Positions 26,816 to 34,784 of a stretch of DNA of 64,000 nucleotides are shown here, piece after piece. The notes under the pieces were generated by a model that saw only the letters and a list, made by a program, of their open reading frames with translations, was not told the DNA's origin and searched no databases. Position numbers and translations under genes: made by a program. The first letter of the stretch is position 1; each line of letters opens with the position of its first letter. The DNA comes from a bacterium (GTDB taxonomy: Bacteria; Cyanobacteriota; Vampirovibrionia; Gastranaerophilales; Gastranaerophilaceae), in contig JAFVAR010000023.1 in NCBI GenBank assembly GCA_017480425.1, positions 49,369-113,368 on the forward strand, written 5' to 3'.

Positions 26816-27139
26816 ATGATTAATAAAAGATGGTATGATTCAGACCCTATTTTAAAAGAGGCTTTGGAACTTTTAAGACTTTCTCCCGAGGAAACAAAAA
26901 ATGAAGCGGCAGGATTTATGCTAAAGCTTCAAGAACAAGTTGCGGGGGAAGTAATCGAGCACGTTTATGATATTATCAATACTTATCAAGGGAAAGGCAA
27001 TCGTTGGTATGATAACGACCCTATGATGATAAAAGCTGTTGAGCTGTTAAGAAATGCTCCTCCGAAAATTCAAAGAGTGGCTGCTTTGAAACTGTTAATT
27101 GCATTGGAACAAAAAAGCTTTGACGGAGTTGAAATTTAA
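26816..27139 (+). CDS. Unknown protein made of two internal repeats (107 aa)
   Basis: The protein is two copies of an about 40-residue unit: RWYDSDPILKEALELLRLSP...AAGFMLKLQEQ and RWYDNDPMMIKAVELLRNAP...AALKLLIALEQ. Each repeat looks helical and the pair probably folds on itself. The family is not recognised. The gene is three bases upstream of folE2 and so is probably translated with it. A role in folate or queuosine synthesis would be inferred only from that linkage. Confidence 0.75.
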   Translation: MINKRWYDSDPILKEALELLRLSPEETKNEAAGFMLKLQEQVAGEVIEHVYDIINTYQGKGNRWYDNDPMMIKAVELLRNAPPKIQRVAALKLLIALEQKSFDGVEI

Positions 27140-27142
27140 TTA

Positions 27143-27934
27143 ATGAAGGACGTTCAAAATCAGGCAGATTCTCGTGGCGTCGAGATACAGAAAGTCGGTG
27201 TTAAAGGTCTGGAATTACCTTTTACCGTTCAACAAAAAGATGCAGAAGATATTGTAATTTATTCTATGGCAACTGTAGGAGTATCTTTGCCTGCACATTA
27301 CAAAGGAACTCACATGTCCAGATTTGTTGAAGTTTTAAATGAATGGCGTTCAAAGGACACTTTGGGTATAGATATCAAAGGGTGTATAGAAACTGTCATT
27401 GAAAGGCTTCAAGCAAAGAGCGGATATTTAAAACTTGAATTCAAATACTTTATTGATAAAAAGTCTCCGGTAACGGGAATTACTGCCCCAATGTGCTATG
27501 ACTGTTTTTTTGAAGGAGTTCTGGATAATTATGGAGAAGATGATGAAGAATATCACTTTTATCTTGGAGTAAAAGTTCCCGTAACCACTCTTTGTCCTTG
27601 TTCAAAAGAAATTTCAAAATACGGAGCACATAACCAAAGAGCAATTGTATCTGTTAAAGTAACTTATCCGGAAGATGAGCACATTTGGATAGAAGATTTG
27701 GTCAAAGACATAGAACGTTCCGCATCCTGCGAGTTATATCCTTTACTAAAACGTGAAGATGAAAAATACGTTACAGAGCATGCTTATGATAATCCTAAAT
27801 TCGTAGAAGATGTCTTAAGAGATGTTGTTTTACTGTTGAGAAAAAATGATGTTATAGATTCTTTTGAAGTTGAGTGTGAATCTTTTGAAAGCATTCATAA
27901 TCATTCTGCATGGGCATATCAACAAGAAGGTTAA
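27143..27934 (+). CDS. folE2: GTP cyclohydrolase FolE2 (type IB)
   Basis: The 263-residue enzyme converts GTP to 7,8-dihydroneopterin triphosphate for folate or queuosine and related pterins. FolE2 replaces the zinc-dependent FolE and tolerates other metals. Seen: SLPAHYKGTHMSRF in the N-terminal half, and CPCSKEISKYGAHNQRA, which carries the metal-binding Cys. The acidic HNHSAWAY end fits the family. The start codon follows three bases after the repeat-protein gene and the two form an operon. Confidence 0.92.
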   Translation: MKDVQNQADSRGVEIQKVGVKGLELPFTVQQKDAEDIVIYSMATVGVSLPAHYKGTHMSRFVEVLNEWRSKDTLGIDIKGCIETVIERLQAKSGYLKLEFKYFIDKKSPVTGITAPMCYDCFFEGVLDNYGEDDEEYHFYLGVKVPVTTLCPCSKEISKYGAHNQRAIVSVKVTYPEDEHIWIEDLVKDIERSASCELYPLLKREDEKYVTEHAYDNPKFVEDVLRDVVLLLRKNDVIDSFEVECESFESIHNHSAWAYQQEG

Positions 27935-28002
27935 CATAAAGAAATATTCTTGTTTTTCTGTCGTTTAGGATTATAATTATTATTAGTACAAAGGAAGGGG
28001 AG

Positions 28003-29793
28003 ATGGATAAAATAATCCGTTTTGTTTTAACAGTAATTTTTTCATTAATAATAACACCTGCATTTGCGGAGGCAATTTTTGTTCCTTATATTCCGAGCGA
28101 AAGTGAAGTGGTTTTTAACCAATCAATATTTAAGATCGATGCCATTGACCCTCTGACAAGCACAAATATAAAAGGGGCAAACTATCCAGGTCTCAGAGGC
28201 GCTAATCAGCTCATTGTTTATACCCCGTCATTTGGTTTTAGGACGAATACTAATGAATTCGGAACTGAAGCAATTGTTGTAAACGGTACTGTTACTTCAC
28301 TAAGCGGAGCTGATTCTCTTATTCCTTCGAACGGCTTTGTAATAAGCGGACATGGAAGAGCAAAAAAATGGATTAATGAAAATGTTATGGTAGGCTCAAA
28401 AGTATCAATTGACCCTGAAAATAACACCATTACGTCATATATCACTTCGGAAACTTTTTTATATGGTGCAAGAACAAGAATAAATGAAGTGAAAGATATG
28501 ATGCAATATTACTCGATGAATATTCAGGATTATAACCGTCGAAAACCTGAGCAAGAACTGGAAAGAGCAAAAGACTTAGTCGAAAAGGCAGAACGTAACA
28601 GCGAAAATTCTCAGAGATACGCTTCAAAAGCTATTGAGTGTGCTGATATTGCAATGTCATCTGTTATTCCATATAAATATGATGAACTGAAAGGGGTTTG
28701 GATAAGACCTACATATCATAATGCAGATGAAATAAGAGAAGTTCTTGACAGGCTTGCCGAATCAGGAATTGATAATGTATTTATAGAGACATATTATCAC
28801 GGACAAACAATATTTCCATCAAGAACAATGGATGAATACGGATTTGTAAAGCAAAATCCTGAATTTGAAGGTTTTGATCCTCTTAAAATATGGATAACGG
28901 AAGCCCACAGGCGTGGCATAAAAATTCATATCTGGTTTGAAACTTTTTACGTAGGAAATAAGCCGCCGGAAACAAATCCGAAATACATACTGGCGCAAAA
29001 GCCGGAGTGGTCAAATTACCAAAAGCGTAATGCCGAATCTGATACAATACCTTATTCCGTATCAGAGCATAACGGATATTTTATTGACCCTGCAAATCCG
29101 GAAGTTCAAGAATTTTTATACAAATTAGTTAATGAAATTGTTCTTCGCTACAGACCGGACGGAATAAATCTTGATTATATAAGATACCCGCAATCGCTTT
29201 CACCAAACTATTCAAACTATGATATGTCGAATTGGGGATACACAAAGTATGCAAGAGAAGATTTTCAAAAGATGTACGGTGTAGACCCTATAGAGCTTGG
29301 CACACACGGAACTCTCTGGTTCCAGTGGCAAGCATACAGAGCAGGTAAAGTTACCGATTTTGTTAGAAAAGTCGGCAGATTATGCAGAGCAAACGGAATT
29401 ACCATTACTGCCGTAATATTCCCAAACAGAGAACTTGCAATGGACACAAAATTGCAAGATTGGCGCACGTGGTCAGTAAATAATTTTGTAGACGGTTTCA
29501 CACCTCTGTTTTTAACCTGTGATGACAAAACTGCAATGAACTTAATGTCAAACGTTATAAGCAATAAATCCGCAAATACAAAATTATATGCAGGGCTTTT
29601 TGTAACTTTTATGAACGGTTCAAATTCGGATTTGATAAAGCAAATTCATGCAGCAAGAAGATGCTGTGTCAACGGACTTATAATATTTGATTATGCACAT
29701 TTGGGTGACAGCTATGTAAGTGCTCTTACAGAAAGTATTTTTAAACCGATAAAACAGAACGGAAGGAATTCTGGACGTGGAAGACGAAACTAA
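28003..29793 (+). CDS. Secreted GHL10-type glycosyl hydrolase-like protein
   Basis: The 596-residue protein has a signal peptide (1-23), an N-terminal domain (about 30-135) with FGTEAIVVNG and GFVISGHGRAKKWI typical of phosphodiester-glycosidase-like domains, a Glu/Arg-rich coil (about 165-210), and a C-terminal TIM-barrel of the GHL10 (family 10 glycosylhydrolase-like, YngK) type. Barrel marks are GVWIRPTYHNADEIREVLDRL, GIKIHIWFETFY, GYFIDPANPEV and PDGINLDYIRYP with the acidic pair likely at the active site. It may act on the cell envelope. It overlaps the next small gene by 17 bases. Confidence 0.85.
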   Translation: MDKIIRFVLTVIFSLIITPAFAEAIFVPYIPSESEVVFNQSIFKIDAIDPLTSTNIKGANYPGLRGANQLIVYTPSFGFRTNTNEFGTEAIVVNGTVTSLSGADSLIPSNGFVISGHGRAKKWINENVMVGSKVSIDPENNTITSYITSETFLYGARTRINEVKDMMQYYSMNIQDYNRRKPEQELERAKDLVEKAERNSENSQRYASKAIECADIAMSSVIPYKYDELKGVWIRPTYHNADEIREVLDRLAESGIDNVFIETYYHGQTIFPSRTMDEYGFVKQNPEFEGFDPLKIWITEAHRRGIKIHIWFETFYVGNKPPETNPKYILAQKPEWSNYQKRNAESDTIPYSVSEHNGYFIDPANPEVQEFLYKLVNEIVLRYRPDGINLDYIRYPQSLSPNYSNYDMSNWGYTKYAREDFQKMYGVDPIELGTHGTLWFQWQAYRAGKVTDFVRKVGRLCRANGITITAVIFPNRELAMDTKLQDWRTWSVNNFVDGFTPLFLTCDDKTAMNLMSNVISNKSANTKLYAGLFVTFMNGSNSDLIKQIHAARRCCVNGLIIFDYAHLGDSYVSALTESIFKPIKQNGRNSGRGRRN

Positions 29794-29968
29794 TTCTTCT
29801 CAAAGAAATTTTATAGGTATATGGTTTGATTGTTGTCAAACATATGGGAGATTGTATAAAAATAAAGCCGGCACAATGTATGTCGGTAGATGTCCGAAAT
29901 GTTTAAGACCGGCAAGTGTCAGAATCGGAGGAGAAGGAACAAATAGGAGGTTCTTTCGTGGGGGGTAA
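29777..29968 (+). CDS. Small Cys-rich protein with a probable zinc ribbon (63 aa)
   Basis: It starts with GTG inside the 3' end of the GHL10 gene (17 bases overlap), 10 bases after GGAAGG. A CC pair (about 19-20) and a CPKC pair (about 39-42) could bind one zinc ion. The C-terminus is Gly/Arg-rich. No family is recognised, but the ribosome-binding site and Cys spacing make a real gene likely. Function unknown. Confidence 0.65.
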   Translation: MEDETNSSQRNFIGIWFDCCQTYGRLYKNKAGTMYVGRCPKCLRPASVRIGGEGTNRRFFRGG

Positions 29969-30023
29969 ATATAAAATACGTAGTTAAAGACGGTTATACA
30001 ATTGTGAGAAGGAGATTGTTTTG

Positions 30024-31280
30024 ATGTTTACTAATTTAGAAGATTTAAGAAAAGAAAATGAAGTGTTGGATATATTTTGTAGCTTGGCATCTATTCCGTC
30101 ACCATCTTTAAAAGAGGAAAAAGTTTCTGCATGGATTCTTGAATTTTGCGAAAAAAACAATATAAATGCAAAATTAGACGCTTATGGAAATGTATATATA
30201 CACGTTCCCGCAACAGATTTATCAAAAGAGCCTATAATGTTATCTTCACATATGGACGTAGTAGGTGATGATGCTCCGATTGAGATTTATCTTGATGAGG
30301 AAGGCTTTATTCATGCAAAGGGAAGAACTCTGGGAGCCGACGATAAGGTCGGAGTCGCCTGCGCTTTGATGCTTGCAAAAGAAATTGCAAATTGTTCCGC
30401 ATCTGAGCCAAGCCTTCTTCACGGCGGATTAGAGATTACATTTACACGTGATGAAGAAACTGGTATGAGCGGAATTGAACACGTTGAATTCGACAAGATT
30501 TTATCAAAATATGTACTTGTTTGTGATGCTGATAAGCTCGGACAACTTCAAATTTCAGGAGCAAGCTATACCAATGCAAAAATTATTGTTCACGGGCTAA
30601 AAGGAGGACACTCCGGGATTGATATTAGTGATGAAACCCGCTTAAACGCAGCGAAACTTACTGCAGAACTACTCGCAGAATTTCCGCAAGGTGTTTTTTA
30701 TAAAGATGAGACAGGGGTTATAACATCCTGCAACCTCGGAGCAATTGTTGCCGGCGGAATCCAAAATTCTGTTGCTTCAATTGTTGAAAAAGGAATAAAA
30801 ACTAATGATTATATAACTGAAATTATGAAAAAAACATCCACAAATATTATTAATGTTCTTGGAATGGCATCTTATTCAATAAGAAGCGCAAGTTTGGCAA
30901 AAGAAGAAGAACTAAAAACTTTAATGTCCAATATTGTAGAAAAATTTAATAAAAAGTATGAAGGTTTAGCAGAGGCTAAAATAGATTTTGAAGTTCACTT
31001 GCTGCCGTTTGAAAAAGCAGAAGACGACAGAATAGAAAAAGTTCACACCCAAGCTTGCCAAATGGCGGGAATTGAGAATGATATTTCATCATTTCACGCA
31101 GGCGCAGAAACTCATATTTACTGTCATAACAAAAACTCAAAAGGCGAAACATTTATGCCTATGCTTCTTGGTCTGGCTGATGTCTATAACATGCACTCAG
31201 CATCTGAAAAAGTTGACTATAAAACTCTTTTAAAAGGATACGAAGTTATTAAAAATACTTTCTTAATTTTCAATAAATAA
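30024..31280 (+). CDS. M20-family metallopeptidase (PepT/PepD-like)
   Basis: The 418-residue cytoplasmic peptidase probably splits di- or tripeptides. Seen: LSSHMDVV (first metal His/Asp), KGRTLGADDKVG (bridging Asp), FTRDEETGMSGI (catalytic and metal Glu), VCDAD, then the dimer domain with HGLKGGHSGIDIS, resembling PepD/PepT, and FHAGAETHIY near the end. AAGGAG lies 9 bases before the ATG; an in-frame TTG three bases earlier is an alternative. A small gene of unknown function follows after 53 bases. Confidence 0.88.
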   Translation: MFTNLEDLRKENEVLDIFCSLASIPSPSLKEEKVSAWILEFCEKNNINAKLDAYGNVYIHVPATDLSKEPIMLSSHMDVVGDDAPIEIYLDEEGFIHAKGRTLGADDKVGVACALMLAKEIANCSASEPSLLHGGLEITFTRDEETGMSGIEHVEFDKILSKYVLVCDADKLGQLQISGASYTNAKIIVHGLKGGHSGIDISDETRLNAAKLTAELLAEFPQGVFYKDETGVITSCNLGAIVAGGIQNSVASIVEKGIKTNDYITEIMKKTSTNIINVLGMASYSIRSASLAKEEELKTLMSNIVEKFNKKYEGLAEAKIDFEVHLLPFEKAEDDRIEKVHTQACQMAGIENDISSFHAGAETHIYCHNKNSKGETFMPMLLGLADVYNMHSASEKVDYKTLLKGYEVIKNTFLIFNK

Positions 31281-31333
31281 AAGTAGCAAAAAATATTTTT
31301 ATGTGTTTTTAGCTTAATAAAGGAGAAAATAAC

Positions 31334-31672
31334 ATGAATATAAAACCAGTAAAACCGCAACGCTTATCAGAAATGCTTTTAAGACCGGAAGGTAAAATCG
31401 GAAAAAATGTTCAAGAACTTATAAGCCAAACAAAATTAAAAGTGGAACAAATCGCAAAACAGAATGATACTCAGGTTTGGTACGCACATAAACAAGATGC
31501 TGATAATGATGTACTATTGATTAGTTCCGGAACAATAACTTCCAGAGTAGATTTGAAAAAGAAAAATAATGCCAGTGATATTATCGCTGCAATCGTTTCA
31601 AATATAAGAGTTAATAAACAAGTTGCAGAAGGTAAAATGAATTTGCAAGACGGATTAAGCATTCTTGCATAG
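31334..31672 (+). CDS. Unknown protein (112 aa)
   Basis: Not recognised. The protein is soluble, Lys/Gln/Asn-rich, with two predicted helices flanking a beta segment (VLLISSGTITSRVDL). There is a clear ribosome-binding site (AAAGGAG) and a terminator 19 bases beyond the stop, so the gene is likely real. It may be cotranscribed with the M20 peptidase. Confidence 0.65.
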   Translation: MNIKPVKPQRLSEMLLRPEGKIGKNVQELISQTKLKVEQIAKQNDTQVWYAHKQDADNDVLLISSGTITSRVDLKKKNNASDIIAAIVSNIRVNKQVAEGKMNLQDGLSILA

Positions 31673-31690
31673 TGTGTAGAAGTGTAATAT

Positions 31691-31724
31691 AAAAATAACG
31701 GACTTAATTAAGCCCGTTATTTTT
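31691..31724. terminator. Bidirectional terminator
   Basis: AAAAATAACGG and CCGTTATTTTT pair, with an inner CTTAATTAAG palindrome, giving U tracts in both directions for the convergent genes. Confidence 0.85.
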
Positions 31725-31727
31725 GTT

Positions 31728-31952
31728 TTAATAATGATCTGTCTCTGAACAGTCGCAATAGCATTCTTCTCTTTCTGTCGTTGCAAGAAGTATAATACCG
31801 CTTACCCCGACAAGAGAGTATACAATTCTTGAAAGAATTGTAGCATCTCCGAACATTGCTGCAACAATGTTATAGTTAAAGAAGCCTACAAGTCCCCAGA
31901 CAATAGCTCCCGTAATAACAAGAGCATATGCAATTGTACGCAAAATATGCAT
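31728..31952 (-). CDS. DUF378-family membrane protein (74 aa)
   Basis: Two transmembrane helices flank a short loop: LRTIAYALVITGAIVWGLVGFF and IVYSLVGVSGIILLAT. The pattern TGAI-WGL-GFFN and SRIVYSLVGVSGI is that of DUF378 (YuzA-like) proteins. The C-terminus has CYCDC, a possible metal site not typical for the family. AGGAGG supports the start at 31952 over a longer frame. Confidence 0.85.
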   Translation of the reverse strand: MHILRTIAYALVITGAIVWGLVGFFNYNIVAAMFGDATILSRIVYSLVGVSGIILLATTEREECYCDCSETDHY

Positions 31953-32201
31953 TTCACACCTCCTTTGTTTTCGGATAGCCAAAATAACTAATTATATAAA
32001 TTAACCTCCTTCCATTTTTATTATGAATTTTTATATAAGTTGCACATTAATCAATCGGAGAGTAAAGGATAAATTATTTACTTAAGCATAAAGCAGTATT
32101 TTTTATTAAGTTTTTCATATATTCATTTTTTAAGTTAATGTTAATTTTATATACAAATTTTTCCTGATTTATTGTATAATTCTTTGGGAAGAGGTCTTAC
32201 T

Positions 32202-33332
32202 TTGAAAAAGTTTACTAAAAAAATTATATATAAAATCAAACACATGAAAACGCTTGATAAGTATATTTTAAAGCAAGTCATCGAGATGTTTATCATGGGA
32301 GTTCTGGTATTTACCTCAATTATATTTGCCTCTGATACATTTATTACTCTCATAAAGCAAATTTCAATGTACGGGATTCCTTTCAAGATAGCATTTTTGA
32401 TAATAATACTTCATCTTCCGTCGGTGTTTGTAATGACAATTCCAATGGGAGTACTCCTTGCCACAGTTATGACTTTAAACGGTTTGAGTTTAAGCTCGGA
32501 AATAACTGTTATGCGTGCATGCGGAATAGGAATAAATCGTATAGCAAGACCTATATTTATTTTTGCGATTCTTATGGCATGCATAAGTTTTGTGGTAAAC
32601 GAAACTGTCGTTCCCGTTATGACGAAGCAATCAACTGATTTGGCATTGTATGCATTCAGCAAAAAAAACATACCTGAAGGAAAAGAAAATTTTACATTCA
32701 AAGAAATCAAGCAAGGCGGCACATTAAAACGTCTTTTCTATGTAGGCAACTGTATGGATGGAAAGCTTCATAACATAACTGTTTTAGATGCTTCTAAAGA
32801 AGGTACTATTCAGATTTTACAAGCAAGAGAAGGAGCTACGTCAGAAGGCGGTTGGAAATTTCAAAAAGGCGCAATTTATACAGTAACAAATAGAGGTAAG
32901 GCACTGGATACTACAATGTTTGAGGATTCTGTTGTAAAATTCGGTATGGATTTATCAAAAGAAATGGACAGGAATGTCGCAAATGAGCACAATTTTGCCC
33001 AACTGTGTAAAGTCGTTGCCAAACAAGAAAACGGAAAAGACAAGCGGGAACTTACAATAAGTTTGTTTGATAAGATTGCTCTTCCGATTACAACCATAGT
33101 TTTTGTTCTTATCGGAGTTCCGCTTGCAATTACACCTCCGAGAGTAAGGTACAACAGAGGTTTTTTATTTAGCATACTTATTATATTTGCTTATTATTTA
33201 GTCAGAGCGCTTTCAATTTCTTTTGGTGAAGCAGGCTCTTTAATACCTATTGTAGCGGCATTTATGCCGAATATTATACTAACTGTTGTCGGTATCGGAT
33301 TGTATTATAAAAAAGTTTATACAATAAACTAA
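32202..33332 (+). CDS. LptF/LptG-type (YjgP/YjgQ) permease of lipopolysaccharide export
   Basis: The about 376-residue inner-membrane protein is one half of the LptBFG ABC transporter that extracts lipopolysaccharide-like lipids. Seen: N-terminal helices with TLDKYILKQVIEMF and PMGVLLATVMTLNGLSLSSEITVMRACGIG, a periplasmic jellyroll (about 145-265) and C-terminal helices with PLAITPPRVRYNRGF. A TTG start at 32202 (AGAGG 7 bases upstream) is preferred because an earlier in-frame TTG overlaps the TATAAT promoter box at 32175; ATG 32244 is an alternative. It indicates a diderm envelope. Confidence 0.85.
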   Translation: MKKFTKKIIYKIKHMKTLDKYILKQVIEMFIMGVLVFTSIIFASDTFITLIKQISMYGIPFKIAFLIIILHLPSVFVMTIPMGVLLATVMTLNGLSLSSEITVMRACGIGINRIARPIFIFAILMACISFVVNETVVPVMTKQSTDLALYAFSKKNIPEGKENFTFKEIKQGGTLKRLFYVGNCMDGKLHNITVLDASKEGTIQILQAREGATSEGGWKFQKGAIYTVTNRGKALDTTMFEDSVVKFGMDLSKEMDRNVANEHNFAQLCKVVAKQENGKDKRELTISLFDKIALPITTIVFVLIGVPLAITPPRVRYNRGFLFSILIIFAYYLVRALSISFGEAGSLIPIVAAFMPNIILTVVGIGLYYKKVYTIN

Positions 33333-33345
33333 ATTCGGAGCCATT

Positions 33346-34167
33346 GTGGACGAAAGAATCAGAATTAATATCATTAACTTAATAATAGGGCTCGGCATAA
33401 TTTTATGGATATTTTACCCGACTACTGCCGTTTGGATAACTGTAATTGCCATTATGACCGGTGTAATTTTATTGTTAACAAGAAACCCAAACAGAGATAA
33501 TTCTAGAGGAAACGGTGCAGGACACACTTGGGAAGAAGCTGAACGACGACGTGTAGCGCTAAGAGAAGCAAGAATTTACCTTGCACCTTACACTGATATT
33601 TGGAGCGGATTAAAACTTTCTAACAAATTGTGTTCTCTTTCTCTGGTAAAATTTAATCGAAAGGGACTGACTATAGTCGGTACCGAGATTCTAAATTCTA
33701 ACGGTACGCAATATTTTAAAGTAACAAATTCCGATGTTCATACGATTGACGAACTTTGGAATATGTTTTGTATGGTTTTTAATTACCAAACCTCATATAC
33801 CGGGTTAAAGGAATTGTGTGAAAAGTTTAATGTGGAAATATCCGAGATAAATTTTAATAACGGAACATACTCACAAAAACACAACATTGAATTGCCTAAA
33901 ATTTCTATTGAAACAAGCGAGCGTGTTGACATAAATAATGCATCGGAAGTTGAGATTACCGGACTTCCAGGGATTAATATTGTTATGGCTAAGCGAATCG
34001 TTCAAAGACGGGAAGAAATAAAAGGGTTCAAGAGTGTTGATGAACTCACGGGTTTTCTGAAATTGCGTGAACATACCGCAAATATGCTTAGAGAAAGAGT
34101 TTGCTTTAACAAAATGAGGGGATCTATAAAAACAAAGCTGAACTCTGAGAGGAGTATAGATATATAG
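33346..34167 (+). CDS. Membrane-anchored helix-hairpin-helix (ComEA-like) protein
   Basis: The 273-residue protein has two N-terminal hydrophobic helices (about 7-45), a middle region without recognised domain, and a C-terminal HhH DNA-binding motif pair: RVDINNASEVEITGLPGI and GFKSVDELTGFLKL, as in ComEA-type proteins. It may bind DNA at the membrane or outside, in uptake, but no com genes adjoin. GTG start at 33346 with GGAG upstream. Its stop codon overlaps the presumed start of the radical SAM gene by a few bases. Confidence 0.8.
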   Translation: MDERIRINIINLIIGLGIILWIFYPTTAVWITVIAIMTGVILLLTRNPNRDNSRGNGAGHTWEEAERRRVALREARIYLAPYTDIWSGLKLSNKLCSLSLVKFNRKGLTIVGTEILNSNGTQYFKVTNSDVHTIDELWNMFCMVFNYQTSYTGLKELCEKFNVEISEINFNNGTYSQKHNIELPKISIETSERVDINNASEVEITGLPGINIVMAKRIVQRREEIKGFKSVDELTGFLKLREHTANMLRERVCFNKMRGSIKTKLNSERSIDI

Positions 34168-34757
34168 ATATTCGGATTGCAAATATTATAAAGAAAACAA
34201 AAGTTGAAGGCCCTGGAATTAGGTATTGTATTTGGGTTCAGGGTTGTACACGTCATTGCAAGGGATGTTATGCAACGCACACTTGGGCAAAAAATGGCGG
34301 TCAGATATACAAAACGGAGAATATTATTCAAGATATTTTGAACCAAAACGGGATAGAGGGTGTGACTTTTCTTGGAGGAGAGCCTTTTGAGCAGTCGGAA
34401 GCTTTGGGAGAGATTGCTGATACAGTCCAAAAATCAGGACTGAGTGTAGTTTGTTTTACAGGCAATATTATTGAGAATCTTAAGAAAGAAAAAGTACACG
34501 AAAAACTTTTGAATAATATAGATTTACTAATAGACGGAGCTTTTGAAGTTGACAAATTGGACTATTCTCGTCCTTGGTGCGGTTCGTCAAATCAGAGGTA
34601 CCATTTTTTTACAGACAGGTATAATAAAGAAATCTTCACGGAATACAAAAATAAAGTTGAAGTAAACATTTCTAAAAACGGAGTTGTTTTTGTAAACGGT
34701 ATGGGTAATTTTAATGAGATACTACAAAAGATTGATTTAAGTGCAATAAAAAAATGA
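34164..34757 (+). CDS. Radical SAM activase, NrdG-like, with no standard start codon
   Basis: About 198 codons. The N-terminus has the family opening DIRIANII...EGPGIRYCIWVQGC and the Cys motif CTRHCKGC, then FLGGEPFEQ. This pattern is shared by anaerobic ribonucleotide reductase activase (NrdG) and related 4Fe-4S single-cluster proteins that activate glycyl-radical enzymes. The frame is open from 34149, but it contains no ATG, GTG or TTG before the Cys motif. The best positioned codon is ATA at 34164 (GGAG 9 bases upstream), where homologues have ATG; ATT at 34170 is an alternative. Starting at the first ATG (34338) would remove the Cys motif. An ATG to ATA change or error is suspected. Confidence 0.75.
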   Translation: MDIRIANIIKKTKVEGPGIRYCIWVQGCTRHCKGCYATHTWAKNGGQIYKTENIIQDILNQNGIEGVTFLGGEPFEQSEALGEIADTVQKSGLSVVCFTGNIIENLKKEKVHEKLLNNIDLLIDGAFEVDKLDYSRPWCGSSNQRYHFFTDRYNKEIFTEYKNKVEVNISKNGVVFVNGMGNFNEILQKIDLSAIKK

Positions 34758-34784
34758 TATCATATGAATTCAGGAGAGGATTTA

